From a virus: a DNA stretch of 64,000 nucleotides. The DNA lies in the IMG/VR virus record IMGVR_UViG_3300043446_004500, positions 62,001 through 126,000 of that record; one strand, given 5' to 3'. Position 1 is the first letter of the stretch. Each line of letters begins with the position of its first letter. Made by a program: the position numbers and the translations under genes. Positions 58,401-64,000 of the stretch are shown here, piece after piece. Under the pieces are notes generated by a model. It ran no database searches, was not told where the DNA came from, and saw only the letters and a program-made list of their open reading frames with translations.

Positions 58401-60916
58401 CTCGTATAAGAAATCAATATGTATATACGTCTACGGATGGAGCAACCTGGGTAAAACAAACTATAGGAGGATCATCAAATCTTTCTCAATCGGGTAGATA
58501 TTTTAGAAAAATTAGATTTTTAAATGGAAATTTTTATCTTTTGACAAATAAAGACTCTTCCGATGCAAAAATTTATAGAAGTTCTGATGGACTCTCTTGG
58601 ACTGAGGTGTTTAGTTATAACAATACTGCGACTTATTATTTAAATGATATTAGTTATGATGGAAACGTTTATATTGCCGTAGGAGGAGGATCCAGTTCTA
58701 ATTCTGGATTAATTGTAAGAAGTATTGATGGAATTAATTGGAATATTGTCGCACAAGTTTCAAACATATATGAATCATTTAATCACGTTAAGTCTGATGG
58801 AAGTTTGATCATTGCACAAACATCTTCTGGAAATGTATTAATACCTTATTATACAAGTAGTGATGGTGGTATTTCTTGGATAAGAAGAACTAGTCAAATA
58901 TCAGATCTTTATTCTACACGACTTTGTGGACCCATAATTTTTGATGGAACTAGATTTATATCTATGGGTGGTAGTCCTACACATTCATTTATTTGTAAAA
59001 CTACCATTAATGGAACAAGTTGGGACTTTACTGGACAATCTGTAAGATACAAACTTAGCAGTAGTACTTCTCTGTATTCTCCATTAGATAGTTTAAATAG
59101 AAGTTTTAGTATTGCGGTCAACAATCTCAATACAGGAACAGTATCTACCAGTTTAATTGAAGGAAATTATTATAGAATCAGATCTGGAATGTATGATTAT
59201 CAAATTAATACAAAAACCTCTGATGGTTCTTTTGCAGCATCAACTTCAATTTATACAGGTTCATCCGATTTAGTTTGGTCTTCTATTAATTCAACTTCTG
59301 TAGTATCCACTTCAGGTTCCGGATTTACTAATATAACTGCACTAAATGGAACTACTACAGTATCCCCAAGACAAACAACTGATTATTCTATAACTGTACA
59401 AAATTCTTCTGGAGTAAAGGCAACAGCATCAACTACTATCTTTATTGCTGGTACAACACCATCCCCTACACCTACACCATCCCCTACACCTACACCTACG
59501 GTAGTACTAAGTTCAAATACAACATCAATAGAAAGAGGTGGTTCTGTCACATTAACTTGGTCTTCTGCTAATTCAACATCTATAAGTTCATACACTGGAT
59601 TTGGATTTATTCCAACGTCAACTTCTGGTTCAGTGACTGTAAACAATATTACGCAAAATACGTCTTATAGTATTACAGTAACTGGACCAGGTGGAACAGT
59701 AACATCTAATACTATTTCTGTAGCAATTAAAGCACCAACAATTACTTTAAGTGCCAGTCCAACAACAGTTAATTATAATGGATCAACAACATTAACTTGG
59801 TCCTCCACTAATGCAACATCGGTAGATTCTTCAAACTTTGGCGCTTCATCGGTCGGGGGAAGTTTAACATTATCCAATTTAACTACTACAACTTCATCAT
59901 TTTCTGCTCAAACTTATTCTATAACAGTAAGAGGTCCAGGAGGAACTGCAACTGCTTCTGTAGATGTAAATATTTTACCCCCACCTCCTTCGGTAACACT
60001 TACCGCATCTCAAACTTCAATTCCTTATAATGGATCTGTCACTTTAACTTGGACTGCTTCTAGAGGAATTAGTGGAACTTCAAACTTTACATCAATTGGT
60101 TTATCAAATTTAAATGGAGGATCTGTAACTCTAAACAATTTAACAACCAGTAAAAATTATTATGTCACAATTTATGGAATTGGAGGACAATCCACAACTG
60201 CATCAGTGGACATAACAGTTTTACCACAACCACCAACAGTAAATCTTTGTGCTACAAATGGTGGCGATGGATTAATGGCACAATCAACAACTTGCACCTC
60301 CACAAAAACTGTCGGATATGCTGCTCAAGTTAGTTTGTCATGGACTTCAACAAATGCAACTTCTGTAGTGTCAACATCAGGAAAATCATTTACCGGAATA
60401 ACAGCAGTAAATGGAGGATTTTCTCTCCCATATTCATATACAAGTGAAGAAACATATTCAATTACTGTTTCTGGACCTGGAGGAACTGCTACTGATTCTA
60501 TAAAGATCACTCCTACAGCATGTACTCCAAATACAGGAAATAATACTTTCTCCAATTATAAATTAGGAACAGTAATTTATAATAATGGATCTAAAGATAC
60601 TCTAGCAATATATCATACTTCATCTACATCATATGCCATTTCCACTAAACTCACAAATAAACCAACCTTTACCTTTGACCAGGTTCAAACCTATATCTCA
60701 AATTATTATCGTAACAATTTAGGAAGACCTGTTGATATTAATGATCTTTCAAATTGGGTCACATTCTTCAATACAAGTTCTTATACATCTTTATCACAAT
60801 TAGATGCTGACATTTTAAATAATTATAATAATGTAACTAAAGAAGCACAAAAAGTTTCTGCAAGTGGAGGAAGAAAAGGAGTTTATGATACTTGTGATAA
60901 TATTTGGACTCTATAA
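55487..60916 (+). CDS. Giant modular structural protein: fibre modules, beta-propeller-like region, Ig-like repeats
   Basis: An 1809-residue protein. The N-terminal third holds five related modules of the PDPFxFxxLxxV type (near residues 20, 215, 315, 420 and 653). Residues about 865-1165 contain BNR/Asp-box-like repeats (ISNNGFSWEVIS, TSTDGATWVKQT, RSSDGLSWTEV, RSIDGINWNIV), a likely beta-propeller that may bind sugar. Ig-like domains marked by SVTLTWSS-type strands occur near 770 and five more times at 1260-1660, with a TPSPTPTP linker. Likely adhesin of the tail, late transcribed. Confidence 0.75.
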   Translation: MSPLLGAIGGISEYNYRGNFDDWPNPFIFGNLVNVEPGSTVGVSTVITGINYKSIVTTSPGSQVSVRNIIGITSIYSGDSNTPSSTATVSIAKSTTELAVGKNIRILNTSDSTYNGVFVVSSVIDSPYVTRFTYELPGIASTARPGISTAEFNYEVYPFSESGLTYIRNDQILEVSLSTTSGNNVDFDKQYRTTVKVGKRTSDWSVRTRSKDSTPDPFFFSNLIDLNVGIATTSNSITLAGLEPGIPSFAFISSGIGSFSVNGSVGVTTANVNNGDIIFMNEVTSQNYLSTKTSFITVGTYTTSFSVTTRAADRTLNQFAFNTLVNVPINQDQVSITTSLTGADNNIPLSASVSSPGQLQVNSDNYISGSTEVFNGDNVKLKILGSTIKEYGTTYSTSLSISGVSSSFFVTTRPRPIKTFPDQFTFTDILNASPNSTVESSLVTLSGMTVGVADTGLATITGGAEFRVYRNGSLIRDYNSSSFPVKNSDQIQLRTISAGEGSRIQPKLTVSGVDTRQVISGVEGSTSDTWDVISRFLSCKVNQTTFNAALSTVSNAKIRELKSTSFTVSGLDNGCDTIITTSNPDSYIRNQNGTQVTYSQPLDIKNGDVITIYMTASAAYNTNKSTTIECKRRNGSDLVSGTWTIRTQVEDRLPDPFDLIFRSLNDITPCTYRSTFVTESLSGLSEETIVPASVTSTNGTAQISKNGGIFGTSIDGGVKNGDRIDIRLKSNCEYGGSCESATVTVGERSEDWVLCPEKISLPTVNLQANSTSINYDGSVTLTWTSTFAASVRSSSGTGFVGVGSTQGTITINNLKANTTYSITVENSKGYATSSVDIVVAPEPSPTVTLKNIDKTTIAPIYTGVKEGIYANGQYIFIGGYDPYIFDPYAYIPGKSYIFISNNGFSWEVISTNISDLLYDVSYSSGSTFVSVGSRGTIVKTTDNWKTITNHSIAFEGDFPSVTYGNGKFIAITRIRNQYVYTSTDGATWVKQTIGGSSNLSQSGRYFRKIRFLNGNFYLLTNKDSSDAKIYRSSDGLSWTEVFSYNNTATYYLNDISYDGNVYIAVGGGSSSNSGLIVRSIDGINWNIVAQVSNIYESFNHVKSDGSLIIAQTSSGNVLIPYYTSSDGGISWIRRTSQISDLYSTRLCGPIIFDGTRFISMGGSPTHSFICKTTINGTSWDFTGQSVRYKLSSSTSLYSPLDSLNRSFSIAVNNLNTGTVSTSLIEGNYYRIRSGMYDYQINTKTSDGSFAASTSIYTGSSDLVWSSINSTSVVSTSGSGFTNITALNGTTTVSPRQTTDYSITVQNSSGVKATASTTIFIAGTTPSPTPTPSPTPTPTVVLSSNTTSIERGGSVTLTWSSANSTSISSYTGFGFIPTSTSGSVTVNNITQNTSYSITVTGPGGTVTSNTISVAIKAPTITLSASPTTVNYNGSTTLTWSSTNATSVDSSNFGASSVGGSLTLSNLTTTTSSFSAQTYSITVRGPGGTATASVDVNILPPPPSVTLTASQTSIPYNGSVTLTWTASRGISGTSNFTSIGLSNLNGGSVTLNNLTTSKNYYVTIYGIGGQSTTASVDITVLPQPPTVNLCATNGGDGLMAQSTTCTSTKTVGYAAQVSLSWTSTNATSVVSTSGKSFTGITAVNGGFSLPYSYTSEETYSITVSGPGGTATDSIKITPTACTPNTGNNTFSNYKLGTVIYNNGSKDTLAIYHTSSTSYAISTKLTNKPTFTFDQVQTYISNYYRNNLGRPVDINDLSNWVTFFNTSSYTSLSQLDADILNNYNNVTKEAQKVSASGGRKGVYDTCDNIWTL

Positions 60917-60919
60917 ATA
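60912..60919 (+). promoter_or_regulatory. T4-type late promoter box
   Basis: Exact TATAAATA, containing the TAA stop of the preceding gene, 30 bp before the next ATG. Confidence 0.7.
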
Positions 60920-60949
60920 GTTAAAACTTAGGGTGGATAGGGAAACCCA

Positions 60950-61588
60950 ATGGCATCTATTAACAAAAATTTTGTAGTTAAGAATGGCATTGAAGTTGGA
61001 AGTAATTTAATATTTGGAAATAATTTAACTGGAAGAGTTGGAATAGGAACAACAAATCCAGTAGAAGATGTTGATTTATTTGGAACTACTGCAGTTGATG
61101 ATTTAATCATTTCCGGCACAGTAAGTGCTGGTAGTACCATAGGCAAATCAAATCAATATTTAAGGGCAACTGGAACTGGAGTAACTTGGACAGACTTTCC
61201 AAGTTTAAGAACTGGATTTACTACAACTGCTTTAGGAAATCAAACCACCTTCACATCAACTGGTTTTTCATATACACCAGGAATCATTGATGTTTATGTA
61301 AATGGAGCAAGATTGAGAGGAAATGGTTTATCAGATATTTCTGAATTTTCTGCTACAGATGGAAGCACAGTTACATTACAAAATCCTTGCTTTGGTGGAG
61401 AAACTGTAGATGTATTTGGATATTCAGGAATTAGTGCAGCACAAATGGATGGTGTTGCTGGAATCGTAACAGCAACTCAAGGTTTTATTAGTATTGCAAA
61501 TACTTCTCCTGTTCAAATTTTAGTTTCTGCCAATATATTAACATTTAATGTTGTTGGCATTGGAAGTACCTCTTTAACTTTATATTGA
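60950..61588 (+). CDS. Tail fibre-type structural protein
   Basis: A 212-residue protein. It starts INKNFVVKNGIEVGSNLIFGNNLTGRVGIGTTNPVEDVDLFGT, a repeat-like beta pattern shared by fibre tips of marine myoviruses, and has SYTPGIIDVYVNGARLRG, GETVDVFGYSG in the second half, like short carbohydrate-binding fibre modules. Function as small fibre or adaptor is inferred from place and composition. Confidence 0.68.
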   Translation: MASINKNFVVKNGIEVGSNLIFGNNLTGRVGIGTTNPVEDVDLFGTTAVDDLIISGTVSAGSTIGKSNQYLRATGTGVTWTDFPSLRTGFTTTALGNQTTFTSTGFSYTPGIIDVYVNGARLRGNGLSDISEFSATDGSTVTLQNPCFGGETVDVFGYSGISAAQMDGVAGIVTATQGFISIANTSPVQILVSANILTFNVVGIGSTSLTLY

Positions 61589-61594
61589 TAAATA
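61587..61594 (+). promoter_or_regulatory. Late-like promoter box
   Basis: GATAAATA overlaps the TGA stop of the preceding gene and lies 20 bp before the next ATG. Confidence 0.5.
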
Positions 61595-61614
61595 ATTAAA
61601 AATCCTCAAGACAA

Positions 61615-61947
61615 ATGGCAGTTTCAGCAGTTAATATTGTCATAGAACAAGGCACTGATTATCAAGAAGTTTTTACTGTAAACAATCCAGATGGAACTCC
61701 ATTAGATCTTACGGGATACACTGGAGCAGCAAAAATTCGCAAGTTTCCAGAGTCAACAACATCTACTTCATTTAGTGTCGGTATTGTGTCTACTGCAGGA
61801 CAAGTTGTAGTTTCACTTGCAAATACAGTCACCGATGACTTAAAGGGTGGAAGATATTATTATGATATAATAATTACTTCTTCTGTTGGTAAAAAAACTA
61901 AAGTCGTTGATGGAATGGTGCTTGTAAATCCTAGTGAGTCAATCTAG
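61615..61947 (+). CDS. 110-residue structural protein, baseplate or fibre adaptor type
   Basis: NIVIEQGTDYQEVFTVNNPDGTPLDLTGYTGAAKIRKF, then VVVSLANTVTDDLKGGRYYYDIIITSSVGKKTKVVDGMVLVNP, follows the compact beta-sandwich used at the start of phage receptor-binding and upper-baseplate proteins. Encoded right before the collagen-like fibre, so it may be its anchor. Function inferred. Confidence 0.65.
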   Translation: MAVSAVNIVIEQGTDYQEVFTVNNPDGTPLDLTGYTGAAKIRKFPESTTSTSFSVGIVSTAGQVVVSLANTVTDDLKGGRYYYDIIITSSVGKKTKVVDGMVLVNPSESI

Positions 61948-61957
61948 TGAGTCAATC
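61932..61957 (+). repeat. 13-bp tandem duplication at a gene junction
   Basis: TAGTGAGTCAATC occurs twice in direct succession (61932-61944 and 61945-61957). The first copy encodes the last residues of the preceding protein; its stop is the start of the second copy. Confidence 0.85.
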
Positions 61958-61959
61958 TA

Positions 61960-64000
61960 ATGAGTTATAACGTAACAGTAGGATATACTCCTTCTCTCAA
62001 AGTTTCAAGAGAAGCAGCTGGTTTGCAAGGAACTCAGGGAACAACCGGTTCTCAAGGAATTGGTGGTTATATTGGTGCTGATGGATCTCAAGGAACTCAA
62101 GGAACTCAAGGGACTCAAGGGACCACAGGATCTCAAGGGGCTCAAGGATCTCAAGGAACTCAAGGAACCACAGGATCTCAAGGAACACAAGGAACCACAG
62201 GATCTCAAGGAACACAAGGAACCACAGGATCTCAAGGAACTCAGGGGACCACAGGATCTCAAGGAACTCAAGGGACTCAAGGAACACAAGGAACCACAGG
62301 ATCTCAAGGAACACAAGGAACCACAGGATCTCAAGGAACACAAGGAACCACAGGATCTCAAGGAACACAAGGAACCACAGGATCTCAAGGAACACAAGGA
62401 ACCACAGGATCTCAAGGAACTCAGGGGACCACAGGATCTCAAGGTATTCAAGGAACCACAGGAACCACAGGATCTCAAGGTATTCAAGGAACCACAGGAA
62501 CCACAGGATCTCAAGGTATTCAAGGAACCACAGGAACCACAGGATCTCAAGGTATTCAAGGAACCACAGGATCTCAAGGTATTCAAGGAACCACAGGATC
62601 TCAAGGTATTCAAGGAACCACAGGAACCACAGGAACCACAGGATCTCAAGGTGCTACGGGTTCTCAAGGTTCAACAGGTTCTCAAGGAACACAAGGTATT
62701 TACGGTCCAGTAGCAGGTTCTGCTAATCAAGTTGTTTACAAGGATGGATCTAATAATCCAGCTGGATCTGGTAATTTAACATTTGATGGAACTAATCTTT
62801 ATGTTGCAGGAAACATAACAGTTGGTGGAACATCTTCATATATTATATCTAATCAACTTAATGTTGCAGATAAAGATATAGTAGTTGGATACACTACTAA
62901 TGCTTTTGGTGTTGATGTTTCTACAGATACAACTGCAAATACTGGTGGTATTGCAGTTGCTTCTACCATAGGAACTCCACTAGTTAGCTTTAACTCTGGA
63001 GGAGAAATTACTCCAGATACTTATAAGCAACTAATGTGGTTTAAGGCTGGTACTTTTACTGGATTAAACACGGATGCCTGGGCATTCAACTATGCTCTTG
63101 GTATTGGAACTTTACAAATTCCAAATGGAGTAAGACTTGCTGTAGGTGGAATGCAAGTTACTGATTCAACAGTAAGCACTCCACAATTGAGTATTTCTGG
63201 TCTTTCTACTTTTGGAAATACCATTAAACTTAATGCTGGAATACTTGATTTTTATAGTAATGTAGGCACTGCAGGATCAATTTTAATTTCTACTGGTGCT
63301 GGAGTTTCTTGGACAACTCCTTATGCTGCCGGATTACAAGGTGTTCAAGGTACACAAGGTCTTCAGGGAACTCAAGGTACTCAAGGTTCAACAGGTTCTC
63401 AAGGAGCCACTGGAACTCAAGGTGCTACAGGTTCTCAAGGTGCTACAGGTTCTCAAGGAACTTTAGGTTCTCAAGGAGCCACTGGAACTCAAGGTGCTAC
63501 AGGTTCTCAGGGTGCTACAGGTTCTCAAGGAACTTTAGGTTCTCAAGGAGCCACTGGAACTCAAGGTGCTACAGGTTCTCAAGGAACTTTAGGTTCTCAA
63601 GGAGCCACTGGAACTCAAGGTGCTACAGGTTCTCAAGGTGCTACAGGTTCTCAAGGAACTTTAGGTTCTCAAGGAACTTTAGGTTCTCAAGGAACTTTAG
63701 GTTCTCAAGGAGCCACTGGATCTCAGGGTTCAACAGGTTCTCAAGGTTCAACAGGTGCTCAAGGAGCCACTGGATCTCAAGGTTCAACAGGTTCTCAAGG
63801 AACTTTAGGTTCTCAAGGAGCCACTGGATCTCAGGGTTCAACAGGTTCTCAAGGTTCAACAGGTGCTCAAGGAGCCACTGGATCTCAAGGTTCAACAGGT
63901 TCTCAAGGAACTTTAGGTTCTCAAGGAACTTTAGGTTCTCAGGGTTCAACAGGTTCTCAAGGAACCACTGGAACTCAAGGTACTCAAGGAACTCAAGGTA
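61960..64000 (+). CDS. Collagen-like tail fibre protein (3' partial)
   Basis: From ATG 61960 the frame stays open to the window end (680 codons). After an N-terminal anchor of about 20 residues come Gly-X-Y repeats of the GTQGTTGSQG kind (about 21-248), a globular part of about 210 residues (LTFDGTNLYVAGNITVGGTSS, ADKDIVVGYTTNAFGVDVSTD, WFKAGTFTGLNTDAWAFNYALGIGT) and a second Gly-X-Y block from about residue 459. Collagen-like fibres form stiff trimers. Pro is almost absent; Thr, Gln and Ser fill X and Y. Confidence 0.88.
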   Translation, partial: MSYNVTVGYTPSLKVSREAAGLQGTQGTTGSQGIGGYIGADGSQGTQGTQGTQGTTGSQGAQGSQGTQGTTGSQGTQGTTGSQGTQGTTGSQGTQGTTGSQGTQGTQGTQGTTGSQGTQGTTGSQGTQGTTGSQGTQGTTGSQGTQGTTGSQGTQGTTGSQGIQGTTGTTGSQGIQGTTGTTGSQGIQGTTGTTGSQGIQGTTGSQGIQGTTGSQGIQGTTGTTGTTGSQGATGSQGSTGSQGTQGIYGPVAGSANQVVYKDGSNNPAGSGNLTFDGTNLYVAGNITVGGTSSYIISNQLNVADKDIVVGYTTNAFGVDVSTDTTANTGGIAVASTIGTPLVSFNSGGEITPDTYKQLMWFKAGTFTGLNTDAWAFNYALGIGTLQIPNGVRLAVGGMQVTDSTVSTPQLSISGLSTFGNTIKLNAGILDFYSNVGTAGSILISTGAGVSWTTPYAAGLQGVQGTQGLQGTQGTQGSTGSQGATGTQGATGSQGATGSQGTLGSQGATGTQGATGSQGATGSQGTLGSQGATGTQGATGSQGTLGSQGATGTQGATGSQGATGSQGTLGSQGTLGSQGTLGSQGATGSQGSTGSQGSTGAQGATGSQGSTGSQGTLGSQGATGSQGSTGSQGSTGAQGATGSQGSTGSQGTLGSQGTLGSQGSTGSQGTTGTQGTQGTQG
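62086..62664 (+). repeat. Tandem repeat block 1 of the collagen-like gene
   Basis: Units built from GGATCTCAAGGAACACAA plus GGAACCACA (27 bp) and shorter 9- or 18-bp variants, in near-perfect copies at the DNA level. The open frames on the other strand and in other phases are by-products of this repeat. Confidence 0.9.
63337..64000 (+). repeat. Tandem repeat block 2 of the collagen-like gene
   Basis: Units of GGTTCTCAAGGAGCCACT, GGTGCTACAGGTTCTCAA and GGAACTTTAGGTTCTCAA in shuffled order; a longer segment recurs several times. Different sequence from block 1, so the two were amplified separately. Continues past the window. Confidence 0.88.

Noticed and set aside
62005-62713. Long open frames on the minus strand and in another plus-strand phase over the collagen-like repeats
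   Set aside because: They arise from the 9/27-bp repeat itself, which is free of stops in several frames; the proteins are trivial low-complexity strings and the plus-strand Gly-X-Y frame continues through non-repeat sequence.
63641-63949. Minus-strand frame in the second collagen block
   Set aside because: Same repeat artefact; no ribosome site or promoter.
62086-64000. Possible CRISPR array in the regular repeats
   Set aside because: There are no unique spacers between repeats, units are codon-phased, and they encode Gly-X-Y; this is a protein repeat.

Overview
The window is a 64 kb piece of a T4-like cyanomyovirus, a phage of marine Synechococcus or Prochlorococcus. T4 core genes (gp32, gp33, gp59, gp4, gp53, gp48, gp26, gp51, gp27, gp5) are mixed with cyanobacterial auxiliary metabolic genes (psbA, hli, pstS, a porin, talC, zwf, gnd, speD, thyX, peroxiredoxin, phoH). 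Genes are tightly packed, often with ATGA stop/start overlaps. Most genes are AT-rich, while porin, pstS and psbA use host-like GC-richer codons.

Layout. (1) 1-9.3 kb: an unbroken operon of sugar and methyl transfer genes (GT10 and two GT11 fucosyltransferase-like proteins, GT25, STELLO-type, GT-A and GT-B types, three SAM methyltransferase-like proteins, a stand-alone PMI-type cupin). (2) 9.3-15 kb: outer-membrane porin, small secreted protein, PstS, two Hli proteins with small peptides between them, peroxiredoxin, then a C39-type peptidase and a GH24 lysozyme joined by a classic -1 frameshift heptamer. (3) 14.9-15.7 kb, minus strand: a mini-operon with an SNase-type nuclease and three small proteins. 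(4) 15.7-18.1 kb: psbA with a perfect consensus promoter, a 258-nt group I intron, and a frameshifted GIY-YIG homing-endonuclease gene downstream. (5) 18.1-21.2 kb: talC-zwf-gnd. (6) 21.2-25.5 kb: small conserved genes, glutaredoxin, speD, a glutamine-type (Downstream-peptide) riboswitch with a 28-codon ORF, and thyX. (7) 25.5-29.8 kb: HNH endonuclease, phoH, nuclease, gp33, gp59, DUF1825, gp32. (8) 29.7-32.9 kb, minus strand: gp53, gp48, an unknown protein and gp4. (9) 32.9-47.5 kb: tail and baseplate genes, including two related very large tape-measure-like proteins with hydrolase domains and a central spike split between two genes. (10) 47.5-49.7 kb: small genes, an HNH gene with an early amber codon, tRNA-Leu, tRNA-Thr and a Mom-like DNA-modification protein. 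(11) 49.8-64 kb: giant fibre-type structural proteins, ending in a collagen-like protein that runs off the window.

How it works together. The metabolic genes would keep light capture going (D1, Hli), push carbon through the pentose phosphate pathway to NADPH and ribose for nucleotides (TalC, Zwf, Gnd, ThyX), and secure phosphate (PstS, porin). Transcription signals visible by eye are sigma70-type promoters with near-consensus boxes at 16-17 bp spacing, and T4-late-like TATAAATA/GATAAATA boxes. Repeatedly a promoter is nested in or abuts a terminator or ribosome-site-hiding hairpin (talC, hli, the HNH gene at 25.5 kb, the small gene at 24.3 kb). This resembles the stage-specific translation control known for T4 genes e, soc and I-TevI. 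The strongest candidates for undescribed biology are the -1 frameshift lysis fusion, the promoter-in-hairpin switches, the riboswitch-controlled peptide, the short-armed tRNA-Leu and the phage-borne glycan cluster.
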